Assembly (NCBI GenBank): GCA_028713555.1
Contig: JAQTOA010000008.1
Location: 1-64,000, forward strand
Source of the DNA: Sterolibacterium sp.
GTDB taxonomy: Bacteria > Pseudomonadota > Gammaproteobacteria > Burkholderiales > Rhodocyclaceae
Reading direction: 5' to 3'
Length of the DNA: 64,000 bases
Positions 16,620 to 25,169 of the stretch are shown in pieces. Both the position numbers and the translations under genes were made by a program. Position 1 is the first letter of the stretch, and each line of letters opens with the position of its first letter. The notes under the pieces were generated by a model. That model saw only the letters and a program-made list of their open reading frames with translations. It did no database searches and had not been told where the DNA came from.

Positions 16620-19131
16620 GAGAATCTCTGTTTCCGTCCCTATCAGTTGCCTTCCCGGCGAACTCCAGCGCCACATCCAGCGCCTCCGTAAACTCATCCA
16701 CTTTGATCGGCTTGGTGAGATAGCGAAAGAATCCGGCCTCCGTGCCTTTCTTGATATCGAGCGGCATGGCATTGGCACTGATGGCAAGCACGGGGATGTG
16801 CGCCGTAAGCGGATCCTCACGCAGGATCTTCAGCGCCTGAATACCGCTGATGCCGGGCAGATTGATGTCCATCAGGATCACATCCGGCTGGTTGTTGCGC
16901 GCGAGTGCGATGCCCAGATCGCCATCCACTGCGGTTAGCAGGCGAGTGTCGGAGCGACGCGCGATGAGCCGCTCGACCAGCTTCAGATTGGCCGGGTTGT
17001 CCTCTACATAGAGCAGAATGCGCTGTGGCGCGTCTTGCCGAACTTGCGTGCGGGGCACTGCCATGGGTTCGGCTATGTCTGCGGCAAGCTGTGGCGCAGC
17101 GGTCGAATCCAGTTCGAACCAGAACACGCTTCCCTTCCCGACAGTGCTTTCCACACCAATCGAGCCACCCATCAGCTCGACTAATCGTTTGGTCACCACC
17201 AGTCCGATGCCCGTGCCTTCCTCGCCGCTGGCCTCCTGCCCGAGACGATTGAATGCCTGGAAGAGCTGCGCCATCTGTTCCTGCGACAGCCCCGCGCCGG
17301 TGTCCGTGATGCTCACGCGGATCCTTCCAGGTATGCTCTCGGCGCATTCCACCTCGACTTTCCCCTGCTTGCTGGTGTATTTGATCGCGTTGGAAAGCAG
17401 GTTGATCAAAACCTGCTTCAACCGCGTTCGATCGGCAAGGACAAAGTAATGGATGCCGATCTTGGGGAAAGTCAGTTTGATGTCACGCTGTTGTGCCTGA
17501 GGCTCGCTCATGGCCTGGCATTCGAGCATGACATCGGCCAGCGACACCGGCTCCACGGACAGCGGCACCTGTCCGGACTCGACCTTGGCAAGATCGAGGA
17601 TCTCGTTGATCAGCTTCAGCAGATGCCATCCAGCCTGGAGAATCTGGGCTATGCTTTCCTTCTGGGAGGGCGTTGCCGGCGGGGATTCCGATTCCATCAA
17701 CTGGGCGAAGCCGAGGATGGCGTTGAGCGGGCTGCGCAGTTCATGGCTCATGCTGGAAAGGAATTCGGATTTCGCCAGGTTGGCTTTTTCCGCCACGAAC
17801 TTGGCGCCTTCCAGCTCGGTATTCTTTTCCTGCAGCACTTGATCCAGGCGTTTGCGTTCCGTCACGTCGCGTGCTGCGGCGAAGACGCCCTGCAGCGTCC
17901 GGTCCCGGTCGTAGAAGGTGGTGGCATTCAATGACACCACCGTTTCCTTGCCGTCCCTGGCGTGTGCGGTGAGTTCGTAGTTGGTAATCTTCTGTTCACT
18001 CAGCACCCGCTTGATCGCCTCCTCGGCGCGCTCCGGATCGGTGAAGTATTTCTTGAACGGTGCGCCGATCAGTTCGTCACGCGTGCAACCGGTGAGCGCC
18101 TCCATCTGCTTGTTGAGATCGCTGATGATGCCGGACGGATCGGTGGTCATGATCGCATCGATGTTGGATTCGATCAGGGAGCGCGTGTAGAACTGCTGGT
18201 CGCGCAGCCTTTGATCGAGCTTCTTTTGCTCCGCTTCGATCTGCTTGCGGGCGCTGTTGTCGGTGCCGATCAGCAGATAGCCGATAATTTCGTTTTGCGC
18301 GTCGCGCAGGGCCGTGACCGACACCACCGCCGGGAAGCGGCTGCCATCCTTGCGGATGTAGGTCAACTCGTAGATGTCCTCGATGCCGCGCGAAGCCTTG
18401 AACACCAGAGCCTCGAAGCCCGGCGTGATCGGTGTGCCGAGCTCGACGCTCAGCGATTTCGCGCGTGCGATCACTTCCTGCGGATCGGAGATGTCGGCCG
18501 GCGTGATCTTGTTCATCACTTCGGCCGCCGTATAGCCCAGCATGCGTTCCGCACCGACGTTGAATATCTGGATGACGCCCTTGGCGTCGGTGGCGATGCT
18601 CGAAAAATTGGCGCTGTTGAAAATGGCGCTCTGTAGGGCGCCCGCCTTGAGCTCGGTGCCGATCAGCAGATAGCCGATAATTTCGTTTTGCGCGTCGCGC
18701 AGGGCCGTGACCGACACCACCGCCGGGAAGCGGCTGCCATCCTTGCGGATGTAGGTCAGCTCGTAGACGTCCTCGATGCCGCGCGAGGCCTTGAATACCA
18801 AGGCCTCGAAGCCTGGCGCAATCGGCGTGTCGAGTTCGACGCTCAACGACTTGGCGCGTGCGATCACCTCCTGCGGATCGGAAATGTCGGCCGGCGTGAC
18901 CTTGTTCATCACCTCGGCGGCTGTGTAGCCCAACATGCGTTCGGCGCCGACGTTGAAGATCTGAATCACGCCCTTGGCGTCGGTGGCAATACTCGAGAAA
19001 TTAGCGCTGTTGAAAATCGCGCTTTGCAGGGCCCCGGTTATAAGCAAGGTTTCCTGGCGCTGGTCCTCGGTGATGCCATCTGCCTTCCCGACGTCGTCGG
19101 CAACGGAAGTGCCTCTTGCAGTTTCTGACAT
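16612..19131 (-). CDS. hybrid histidine kinase with tandem PAS domains
   Basis: An 839-residue soluble sensor. Order: PAS 1 (about residues 35-160), a near-copy PAS 2 (about 165-290), PAS 3 (about 310-430), HisKA with H-box SHELRSPLNAILGF, HATPase with NLLSNAIKYTSKQG, ITDTGAGLS and GTGIGL, then a C-terminal receiver (LLYVEDNPANLKLVERL, acceptor Asp in VILMDINLPGISG). No membrane span is present, so it senses a cytoplasmic cue, perhaps redox or a cofactor bound by PAS. Start 19131 follows AAGGAAA; an ATG 16 codons upstream is less likely. It heads the operon with receiver-GGDEF and receiver-MgtE, its likely partners. Confidence 0.93.
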   Translation of the reverse strand: MSETARGTSVADDVGKADGITEDQRQETLLITGALQSAIFNSANFSSIATDAKGVIQIFNVGAERMLGYTAAEVMNKVTPADISDPQEVIARAKSLSVELDTPIAPGFEALVFKASRGIEDVYELTYIRKDGSRFPAVVSVTALRDAQNEIIGYLLIGTELKAGALQSAIFNSANFSSIATDAKGVIQIFNVGAERMLGYTAAEVMNKITPADISDPQEVIARAKSLSVELGTPITPGFEALVFKASRGIEDIYELTYIRKDGSRFPAVVSVTALRDAQNEIIGYLLIGTDNSARKQIEAEQKKLDQRLRDQQFYTRSLIESNIDAIMTTDPSGIISDLNKQMEALTGCTRDELIGAPFKKYFTDPERAEEAIKRVLSEQKITNYELTAHARDGKETVVSLNATTFYDRDRTLQGVFAAARDVTERKRLDQVLQEKNTELEGAKFVAEKANLAKSEFLSSMSHELRSPLNAILGFAQLMESESPPATPSQKESIAQILQAGWHLLKLINEILDLAKVESGQVPLSVEPVSLADVMLECQAMSEPQAQQRDIKLTFPKIGIHYFVLADRTRLKQVLINLLSNAIKYTSKQGKVEVECAESIPGRIRVSITDTGAGLSQEQMAQLFQAFNRLGQEASGEEGTGIGLVVTKRLVELMGGSIGVESTVGKGSVFWFELDSTAAPQLAADIAEPMAVPRTQVRQDAPQRILLYVEDNPANLKLVERLIARRSDTRLLTAVDGDLGIALARNNQPDVILMDINLPGISGIQALKILREDPLTAHIPVLAISANAMPLDIKKGTEAGFFRYLTKPIKVDEFTEALDVALEFAGKATDRDGNRDSHD
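18261..19034 (-). repeat. 393-bp direct repeat encoding two PAS domains
   Basis: 18261-18641 and 18654-19034 are nearly identical, with a period of 393 bases (131 codons) inside the hybrid kinase gene. Most differences are silent third-base changes, plus a few conservative residues such as Val/Ile. This is a recent in-frame duplication of one PAS unit. Confidence 0.85.
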
Positions 19132-19191
19132 GGCCGATTTCCTTAATAAGCGTACAACGATTCGAATGGGGGCTACCAATCCCGGCGCAAT

Positions 19192-19333
19192 TCATGACTT
19201 GCCGAATCGCGCCTTGGCTTCGTTCATACCATTGCTTTTTTGCGTCATTTGCCAATGCATTGCACTTTTCCTGCACCACTGAATAATCGGCAAAGCGCTT
19301 GTCCGATGCTGATTCTGCTTGCGCTTCAGCGTC
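19192..19333 (-). pseudogene. cut-off tail of the following repeat protein gene
   Basis: Beyond the TAG that ends the gene at 19334, the same frame continues with DAEAQAESASDKRFADYSVV and QEKCNALANDAKK. This repeats the A-D-Y-S-x-A-K-E-x-C-D unit of that protein. After a slip near a run of A the next frame gives NEAKARFGKS and a stop at 19192, the usual end of this betaproteobacterial family. The tail is thus separated by one amber codon and one frameshift. Confidence 0.6.
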
Positions 19334-19714
19334 CTATTCATTCGCCTTGCTGTTTGCTTTGGCAGACTTCTTGGCGACCTTTTTTTGCGCGTTGGCAGTT
19401 TTCATCCGCAGCTTTGCGTCTGCCTTGGTGGCAACCGCGGTAGCCTTGGCTTCTTTCACACAATCGTTTTTGACATTCCCCGTCTTGTCATCGCATATTT
19501 CCTTGGCAATCGAGTAGTCGGCGTCCGCCTCAGCGACGCGCGCTTCGAAAATGGCGCCCTCTGAGGGTTTGAAACCTATATTTCTTTCTGGCTGCGCAAC
19601 TCCCTCTTTACCGCTTTCTTCAGCCGCGCCTTGTTCGTTCGGAGTGGTTTGCGCCATCGCGACAACGCTGAAAACGAGGCAAATCGCGATTGCGTTGAGA
19701 TTGAACCTATTCAT
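19334..19714 (-). CDS. secreted Ala/Lys-rich repeat protein, probably truncated
   Basis: A 126-residue exported protein with a signal peptide (MNRFNLNAIAICLVFSVVAMAQ). It then has an acidic stretch and the unit ARVAEADADYSIAKEICDDKTGNVKNDCVKEAKA, followed by Ala/Lys-rich helix. The paired Cys in this unit recur in relatives, which carry two or three such units. Start 19714 is where the signal peptide begins. Its function is unknown. The stop at 19334 seems premature because the next unit continues in frame beyond it. Confidence 0.6.
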   Translation of the reverse strand: MNRFNLNAIAICLVFSVVAMAQTTPNEQGAAEESGKEGVAQPERNIGFKPSEGAIFEARVAEADADYSIAKEICDDKTGNVKNDCVKEAKATAVATKADAKLRMKTANAQKKVAKKSAKANSKANE

Positions 19715-19757
19715 GGTCGTTCCTTGCCTAATCAATGGGCTGAGCTCGATGGATGAA

Positions 19758-20171
19758 TCATTGAAACGTTTTGCTCCACTGTATCGACACCGAATGGCGG
19801 CGGGGTTTGATCTCAAACCGTTCGCCTTTTGATTCGAGGCGCAGAAGTGGCAACGATGAAGGATGGTCTTTGTCAAAAAACTGTCCCCAGTTGTTGGTTG
19901 TTGCCCAAGCGTTGCGGCTTTCGGTAACAGGGGGCAATTGCGATGTGTGATTAAGGCCTGACCCGAAGGTCACATTGACCGCTGAGTAGATGGGTACGAT
20001 ACTCAGGGATAACCGGTAGGGCTGGGCGCGAGCCAATCCGCCAAAGTCGAATTGAGCGATATGCACCGTTAATAAATCGGGCTGGCGGAAAAAAACGCCG
20101 TTCTCCCACTCTGCGGCATTTGCCGCCACAGCCATTACCAGAAGCGCTAATCCGAAACCCAAGCGACACAT
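19758..20171 (-). CDS. secreted protein of unknown function
   Basis: A 137-residue protein with a clear signal peptide (MCRLGFGLALLVMAVAANAA) and a mature part of mostly polar beta-type sequence. It includes FFRQPDLLTVHIAQFDFGGLAR, LSIVPIYSAVNVTFGSGLN and a basic end (EIKPRRHSVSIQWSKTFQ). I do not recognise it. Start 20171 is preferred because GAGGAAA lies just upstream and the signal peptide begins there. It has its own member of the palindromic promoter family about 45-85 bases upstream, so it is likely induced with the other envelope genes. Confidence 0.6.
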   Translation of the reverse strand: MCRLGFGLALLVMAVAANAAEWENGVFFRQPDLLTVHIAQFDFGGLARAQPYRLSLSIVPIYSAVNVTFGSGLNHTSQLPPVTESRNAWATTNNWGQFFDKDHPSSLPLLRLESKGERFEIKPRRHSVSIQWSKTFQ

Positions 20172-20213
20172 TGCCGTTTCCTCGAAATCCACACCTACCG
20201 AAACTTCGAGGCC

Positions 20214-20256
20214 ATCTTGAACGTAAACTACGGCGCAGTCTGTGCGTCGCCGTACA
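20214..20256 (-). promoter_or_regulatory. palindromic activator site and -10 for the secreted protein
   Basis: On the minus strand TGTACGGCGACGCACA (20256-20241) is followed by GAC, and CAAGAT lies at 20219-20214. The outer six bases on each side are perfect and the middle four differ from the family. It sits between the yihY-like stop and the start of the secreted protein gene. Confidence 0.55.
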
Positions 20257-20280
20257 AAACAAACGAATTTCGGGCGAAAG

Positions 20281-21165
20281 TTACACCGTCAGGCATTGCT
20301 CCCCATGGCGGAGGCTGCCAAAGCCCAGTGCGTACTGTCGGGTGAACTCCGCACCCAGGAAGAATATCTGTGCCGAGTAATAGATCCATAGCAACAGTGC
20401 GATCAGCGACCCAGCCGCGCCAAAGCTCGAGGCCACGCTGCTGGTGCCCAAGTACAAGCCGATCGCGTATTTCCCCAGGCTGAACAATCCCGCCGTGAAG
20501 GCGGCGCCGATCCAGACATCGCTCCAGGAAAGCGGGGCGGCCGGCAGCACTTTGTAAATCACCGCAAACAGGCTGGCAATGACGCCAAAGGCAATTACCG
20601 TGGAGAGCGTGGCGAGGATCCCGTAGGAACTGCTCCATATCCCGCCGGCATGACGCTCCAGCATGGCCAGCGCTGCGCTGATCACCAGGGAAACCAGCAG
20701 CAGGAAGGCCAGCACCAGCACCAGCCCGAACGAGTGCAGTTCGGTTCGCAGGAAAACGATGATCGCCAGGCCTTTGGGCGGCACGATGCCCCAAAGCTCA
20801 TCGAGACTGCCCTTCAGTTCGACGAAAACGCTGGTGGCGCCCACCAGCAACAAGACGCTCGCGATCATGGTTGCCAGGAGTCCGCGGCCAGGGTCGCGCG
20901 CGCCCGCCAGCAAGGCCTGGATTGCCTGCGCACCGTTGTGTCCGACCAGCGCTTCGATTTGCCCGATGATCTCGCCCTGGGCTGCCTCGGCGCCAAAGAA
21001 ATAGCCGGCGCCGGCGATCGCGAGGATCAGGATGGGCGTCATCGAGAACAGGGTATAAAAGGCCAGCGCCGCACCTTTGCTGCTGGCGCGATGGTCGATC
21101 CAGGCGTTCAGAGACTTGCCTAGAACCGCCTGCATACGACTGCACCAGTCAGTGATCGATGCCAT
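20281..21165 (-). CDS. YihY/UPF0761 (BrkB-like) family membrane protein
   Basis: A 294-residue inner-membrane protein with about six spans. Family marks are [30 protein letters not shown] near the start, the middle [17 protein letters not shown], and the late [18 protein letters not shown]. Its role is not settled; earlier links to serum resistance and RNase activity are doubtful. It lies 80 bases after the DUF883 gene on the same strand, and the two probably share the promoter at 21608-21649. Confidence 0.85.
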   Translation of the reverse strand: MASITDWCSRMQAVLGKSLNAWIDHRASSKGAALAFYTLFSMTPILILAIAGAGYFFGAEAAQGEIIGQIEALVGHNGAQAIQALLAGARDPGRGLLATMIASVLLLVGATSVFVELKGSLDELWGIVPPKGLAIIVFLRTELHSFGLVLVLAFLLLVSLVISAALAMLERHAGGIWSSSYGILATLSTVIAFGVIASLFAVIYKVLPAAPLSWSDVWIGAAFTAGLFSLGKYAIGLYLGTSSVASSFGAAGSLIALLLWIYYSAQIFFLGAEFTRQYALGFGSLRHGEQCLTV

Positions 21166-21245
21166 CTGACCGGCCTGCTCAAGTCAAGGCCCGCAAAAGT
21201 TTGGCGGAGTCATTGGCCAATGAGCCAGGGTTAGTAGCCAATGAA

Positions 21246-21569
21246 TCAGCGGCGATTCAGCAACAGGCAGGTCACCACGCCGATGACGGCACTCACACCG
21301 GCAACCACGCCGATAGTTTGCCAGGGGTTCTCATGGACATATTCATCGGTCGAATGTGCCGCGGCCAGGGTCTTTTTCGTCGCTGCCTGCTGAAGTTCGC
21401 GCAAGCGCTTTTTTGCGGTCGCCAGGTTTTGTTCCACCCCGGTGCGCAAGGCGCCAGCTTTATCCCCGCCAGCATTGGCCGCGTACTTCATCAATTCCTC
21501 CGCTTGGCTGACTAGCGTGTTGAATTCTCCGATCAGTTGGTCGGTTATTGCATTGACAGGTTGGCTCAT
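21246..21569 (-). CDS. DUF883 (ElaB/YqjD-type) membrane-anchored protein
   Basis: A 107-residue protein. A long amphipathic helical part (LIGEFNTLVSQAEELMKYA and EQNLATAKKRLREL) leads to VHENPWQT and a C-terminal membrane span (IGVVAGVSAVIGVVTCLLLNRR). This is the ElaB/YqjD pattern of ribosome-associated, stress-induced inner-membrane proteins. Start 21569 follows GGAGAAA. It is the first gene of a likely pair with the YihY-like gene, downstream of a strong palindromic site. Confidence 0.88.
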   Translation of the reverse strand: MSQPVNAITDQLIGEFNTLVSQAEELMKYAANAGGDKAGALRTGVEQNLATAKKRLRELQQAATKKTLAAAHSTDEYVHENPWQTIGVVAGVSAVIGVVTCLLLNRR

Positions 21570-21607
21570 GATTTTCTCCATGGGAAGTAGCTGTTATTCA
21601 TATCTCG

Positions 21608-21649
21608 ATTATCGTCATCCATGCCCAACGCGCTGTGCGCTGGCGTACA
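21608..21649 (-). promoter_or_regulatory. palindromic activator site and -10 for DUF883-yihY
   Basis: The plus-strand copy TGTGCGCTGGCGTACA (21634-21649) is one of the most perfect palindromes of the family. On the minus strand the -10 is GATAAT (21613-21608), one base closer than usual. The GAC next to the site is replaced by GCG. Confidence 0.6.
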
Positions 21650-21684
21650 TAGGCAAAACACATTTTTGACACAATTTCGCGCGG

Positions 21685-21993
21685 CTACTTTCCTCGGCGT
21701 AGCAGCTGCGCCCGCAGCGCGGCAATTTCATCGAGCAGATCGAGTGCCAGCGCCACACCAGGCGGGTTGACTTCCAGATCGCGCGACAGCCGCAATGCCA
21801 GTCGCGCGCGGCGCAGGGACTCGCCACCGAAGCGCCAGTCCAGCGGCGACTCGCCGATGGGTTCCAGCACGCCTTCAAACACCCAGGTCAGCACATGCTC
21901 TTCTTCTGCGCTGCAGGCCTGGCAAAGTTCCATCAGCGTCAAATGGACCGTTTCTTCGACCACCAGCCCTTGAATATATGTGATTTGGTTCAT
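21685..21993 (-). CDS. cbpM: chaperone modulator CbpM
   Basis: A 102-residue protein of the CbpM/MerR-like modulator family. It has VEETVHLTLMELCQACSAEEEHVLTWVFEGVLEP, followed by DWRFGGESLRRARLALRLSRDLEVNPPGVALALDLLDEI. CbpM binds the J domain of CbpA and blocks its action. It starts seven bases after the cbpA stop, the usual cbpA-cbpM order. Confidence 0.9.
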   Translation of the reverse strand: MNQITYIQGLVVEETVHLTLMELCQACSAEEEHVLTWVFEGVLEPIGESPLDWRFGGESLRRARLALRLSRDLEVNPPGVALALDLLDEIAALRAQLLRRGK

Positions 21994-21999
21994 GCTGGG

Positions 22000-22938
22000 T
22001 CATCCTTCCAGGTGGCTACGGGGGTTGAAATCGAAGGCCATCGCCATCGCCCGGTAAGTCTTGCGCGCACCATCGCTATCGGCCGGCGGCAGGGCAATCG
22101 TCAGCACCGCGTACAGGTCGCCCGGCGGTGTGCCGGGAATCCCCCGGCCTTTCATGCGCAACTGGCGGCCCGCCACCGAGTTGGGAGGAATCGTCAGTTG
22201 CACCGGACCATCCGGCGTTGGTGCGGTAACCGAGGCCCCCAGCGCGGCTTCCCAAGGCGCCAGCGGCAGGTCCAGATAGACATCGCGGCCGTCGGCGCGA
22301 AATTGCGGATGCGGGCTGAAGGCAATTTCCAGATACAGGTCACCCGCCGCTCCGCCGTCCAGCCCCGGGCCGCCTTGGCCGGCCAGGCGCAGGTGCTGAC
22401 CAGCGCGCACGCCTTTGGGAATGCTTACATCCAGCCTGCGCTCCTGCAGGGTGACTCGCCCCTGCGCATCCAGCGCGGGCATGCGCAGCGAAATGCTGCG
22501 TTGGGCGCCGTGATAGGCGTCCGCCAGGTCGATCAGCACCTTGGCGTGGTGGTCCCGCCCTTGCACGTGGCGGGTAGCACGCGGTCCGGCACGACCCTGA
22601 CTGCCAAACAGCGCTTCGAAAAAGTCGCTGTGATCGGCACCCGGATCGGCGCCAAAATCGCCGCCAGTGAATTCAAAGCCGGTGTCCCATCCCGGCGGTG
22701 GCTGGAATTCCTGCCCGGTCTTCCACTGGCTGCCCATCTGGTCGTAAGCCGCGCGTTTCTCCGGATCTTTCAGTACCGCATTGGCTTCACCCAGTTCCTT
22801 GAAGCGCATCTCGGCGTCGGCAAGCTTGCTCACATCCGGATGGTACTTGCGCGCCAGCTTGCGATAGGCACGCTTGATGTCGTCCTGGGTGGCGCTGCGC
22901 GGAACGCCGAGAATCTCGTAATAGTCCTTGAATTTCAT
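22000..22938 (-). CDS. cbpA: curved-DNA-binding protein / DnaJ-type co-chaperone CbpA
   Basis: A 312-residue type II J protein. The N-terminal J domain (KDYYEILGVPRSATQDDIKRAYRK) has the HPD motif in ARKYHPDVSK. A Gly/Phe-rich linker follows, then two C-terminal client-binding domains (LRMPALDAQGRVTLQERRLDVSIPKGVRAGQHLRLAGQGG, and GDLYAVLTIALPP). It stimulates DnaK and binds curved DNA in stress. It is cotranscribed with cbpM. The palindromic site at 23019-23034 lies 80 bases upstream and could serve it in the reverse direction. Confidence 0.93.
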   Translation of the reverse strand: MKFKDYYEILGVPRSATQDDIKRAYRKLARKYHPDVSKLADAEMRFKELGEANAVLKDPEKRAAYDQMGSQWKTGQEFQPPPGWDTGFEFTGGDFGADPGADHSDFFEALFGSQGRAGPRATRHVQGRDHHAKVLIDLADAYHGAQRSISLRMPALDAQGRVTLQERRLDVSIPKGVRAGQHLRLAGQGGPGLDGGAAGDLYLEIAFSPHPQFRADGRDVYLDLPLAPWEAALGASVTAPTPDGPVQLTIPPNSVAGRQLRMKGRGIPGTPPGDLYAVLTIALPPADSDGARKTYRAMAMAFDFNPRSHLEG

Positions 22939-23018
22939 GATTCGGGGTTCGCTGTCAATTGCCGGTGTCCGTAATCCGTACTTGTGCCTGCATCATCCGG
23001 TTGTTTTTCATGTCGCTC

Positions 23019-23061
23019 CGTGCGCCAGCGTACAGAACCTATTCCCGCAGAGAGGCAAGAT
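23019..23061 (+). promoter_or_regulatory. palindromic activator site, possibly two-way (rcnB-like / cbpA)
   Basis: CGTGCGCCAGCGTACA (23019-23034) is followed by GAA, and CAAGAT lies at 23056-23061 toward the rcnB-like gene. Read on the minus strand, GATGAT falls in the same register toward cbpA. The site may therefore drive both genes. Confidence 0.5.
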
Positions 23062-23225
23062 GACGGCAGACGTTCGTTTTAGGTTCCCCTCCCTTCCTGG
23101 ACGAATGCCTGCAACGCCTGACCTGGAACGGCAACCCCGTTCCAGGTCATATCCACCGATGGCACAAGGGGCACGAGATGGTGCGCGCGGCGAATGCGGC
23201 ACTTCCCAATCAATTGGAGTCCAAC

Positions 23226-23654
23226 ATGAAAAGCAAAACAGTTGTTTCAGTGATCCTGGCAATATCCTTAAGCAGCGGAGGATTGTCCTTCGCCCAGGGT
23301 AATAGCGATCGCAATGGTCGAGGTCATGGAGATCGCAACGATGGCGACCGCAATGAACAGGCACAAGGCCAGCAGAATCGGCGCGACAACCAGGATCGCC
23401 AGTCGGATCGTCGTGATAGTCGTGCGCAATACGATGAGCATCGCGATGAGCGTGGTGCCGGACCGAACCACGACTTTCGCAGGGGCGAGCGCCTGCCGGA
23501 TCAGTATCGTCACCGCCAGTACGTGGTCGACGACTGGCGCGGTCACCAACTGAGTGCCCCGCCGCGTGGTTACCACTGGGTTCAAACGGGTGGCGACTAT
23601 GTTCTGGTGGCAATTGCCACCGGCCTGATCCTGCAGCTCTTGCTGAACAACTGA
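23226..23654 (+). CDS. RcnB-like periplasmic protein
   Basis: A 142-residue exported protein. A signal peptide (MKSKTVVSVILAISLSSGGLSFA) is followed by about 55 residues rich in Asp, Arg, Asn and Gln. The end is the RcnB pattern: LPDQYRHRQYVVDDWRGHQLSAPPRGYHWVQTGGDYVLVAIATGLI. RcnB in E. coli is a periplasmic protein tied to nickel and cobalt export. Related DUF proteins are general envelope proteins, so the metal role is uncertain here. Start 23226 follows TTGGAG. Confidence 0.85.
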   Translation: MKSKTVVSVILAISLSSGGLSFAQGNSDRNGRGHGDRNDGDRNEQAQGQQNRRDNQDRQSDRRDSRAQYDEHRDERGAGPNHDFRRGERLPDQYRHRQYVVDDWRGHQLSAPPRGYHWVQTGGDYVLVAIATGLILQLLLNN

Positions 23655-23769
23655 CCGCTATGTGGGATACCGCACAGATCGGCGTCAGCAGCCAGCGGAT
23701 AGTCGCGACGAGATCTGAAAAGTTGTTCGTGTAGCGCAGGTTTCAACCCTATCATCAATGGAGATCGAT

Positions 23770-24123
23770 ATGAAACTCACAATTAGAAATCTGATTAACC
23801 GAATCTTGGTCGTCGCACTGATCATGGCACCTTTTCAATCCGGGCAGGCAAGCATGATCAGTATCGATCAGGTGAGCACCACCCTCAGTGCGCAAGCTGA
23901 CCGCAATACGGTGGTGAACCTTCTGAGCCGTGCCGAGACAATTAACGAGTTCCAGTCGGTGGGTCTTGACGCAAAATCGACCATAGATCGCGTGGCGGCG
24001 ATGACCGATGAGGAAGTCCGCACACTCGCCGGGAAAATCAATGCTGTTCCTGTCGGCGGAGATGGCCTGATTGCGCTGATACTGGTTGTCTTCTTCATCT
24101 GGTATTTCGCTTTCCGCCGATAA
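23770..24123 (+). CDS. PA2779 family protein
   Basis: A 117-residue exported protein. The signal region is LINRILVVALIMAPFQSGQAS, and the middle SRAETINEFQSVGLDAKSTIDRVAAMTDEEVRTLAGKI is typical of the PA2779 family. A C-terminal membrane span (GLIALILVVFFIWYFAFRR) ends the protein. It is nearly always next to a PA2778-type cysteine peptidase, as here. The role of the pair is unknown. Start 23770 follows GGAGATCGAT. Confidence 0.88.
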   Translation: MKLTIRNLINRILVVALIMAPFQSGQASMISIDQVSTTLSAQADRNTVVNLLSRAETINEFQSVGLDAKSTIDRVAAMTDEEVRTLAGKINAVPVGGDGLIALILVVFFIWYFAFRR

Positions 24124-24126
24124 ACG

Positions 24127-25131
24127 GTGAACCTGCGTGGAAATAATTCCCCCTCCCCGTCAAGGGAAGGAGGACAGGATAAAAGCGCCCGCCTGATTGC
24201 GGGCGCTTTTATCCTTGCTGCGCTGTCGGGGTGCGCGTCCCTGGTTCCTCAAACCATGGGGTTGCGCAATGCCTGGCCGGCAGGCGTTGCCAACCAGGTT
24301 GAGTTGGTCGGAGTGCCGTTCTTTCCGCAACAGGATTACCAATGCGGCCCGGCGGCTTTGGCGACGACCCTGGTTTATTCCGGCGCAAAGATTACGCCGG
24401 AGAATCTTGTTGGCCAAGTCTACCTTCCCGCGCGTCAGGGCAGTCTGCAGGTCGACATGCAGGCCGCGCCGCGCCGCTACGGAATGGTTTCGTACCGGCT
24501 CGCTCCGCGCTTCGATGACCTGCTGCGCGAAGTGGCGGCGGGCAATCCGGTGATTGTGCTTCAGAATAACGGCATCTGGCCCATCGTCAAATGGCACTAC
24601 GCGGTGGTTGCCGGTTTCGACTATCCTGCGGGCGAATTACTCTTGCGTTCCGGCGAGAGCCAACGCCTGGCTGTTCCGTTCACGATTTTTGAATACACTT
24701 GGAAGAAGAGTGACTACTGGGCCATGGTCACCCTGCCGCCCGACCGTATCCCGGCAACGGCCACCGAATCGAGCTATCTGGCGGCCATCGTCGCCATGGC
24801 GCGTGTTGCCGATATCAACGCCGTCACGCTGGCGTATACGACATTTCTCAAGCGCTGGCCGGACAATCTCACGGCCAGCATCGCGCTGGCAAATCATTAC
24901 TACGAAAGAGGCGCACTCAAGGAAGCCGAAGCCGTGTTACGCCAGGCTGCCGTGCATCACCCGGATTCAGTGGTGGTGTTGAACAATCTGGCCCAGACCG
25001 TTTCGGATCAAGAAAAGCAGGATGAAGCTTTGGCGCTAATTGATCGGGCGCTAAGGATGGAGGGGCCATTTGCAGCAGTGGCGCGGGAAACACGTGTCAT
25101 GATTCTGCAACGAATGGCGAAGAGCAGATAA
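24127..25131 (+). CDS. PA2778 family cysteine peptidase lipoprotein with TPR tail
   Basis: A 334-residue protein starting at GTG 24127. A signal peptide with lipobox (ALSGCAS) leads to a C39-like papain-fold domain, with QQDYQCGPAALATTLVYSG holding the catalytic Cys and VKWHYAVVAGFDY holding the His. TPR-like helices run from about residue 215 on (LANHYYERGALKEAEAVLRQAAVHHPDSVVVLNNLAQ). It should be anchored on the periplasmic side. It follows the PA2779 gene by three bases. A 16-bp hairpin lies inside its signal-peptide codons. The start codon is uncertain because the sequence before the hydrophobic core is low in complexity. Confidence 0.85.
   Translation: MNLRGNNSPSPSREGGQDKSARLIAGAFILAALSGCASLVPQTMGLRNAWPAGVANQVELVGVPFFPQQDYQCGPAALATTLVYSGAKITPENLVGQVYLPARQGSLQVDMQAAPRRYGMVSYRLAPRFDDLLREVAAGNPVIVLQNNGIWPIVKWHYAVVAGFDYPAGELLLRSGESQRLAVPFTIFEYTWKKSDYWAMVTLPPDRIPATATESSYLAAIVAMARVADINAVTLAYTTFLKRWPDNLTASIALANHYYERGALKEAEAVLRQAAVHHPDSVVVLNNLAQTVSDQEKQDEALALIDRALRMEGPFAAVARETRVMILQRMAKSR
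24177..24214 (+). terminator. 16-bp perfect hairpin inside the PA2778-type gene
   Basis: GGATAAAAGCGCCCGC (24177-24192) pairs exactly with 24199-24214 around a six-base loop. Its downstream arm includes CTTTT. It falls in the signal-peptide region just after the GGAAGGAGGA purine block. It resembles an intrinsic terminator, so it may lower expression of the second gene of the pair or hide its ribosome site. Confidence 0.5.
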
Positions 25132-25169
25132 GGAAAGACTGAATCAGGGGTTTCCTAATGCGGTGCCAG

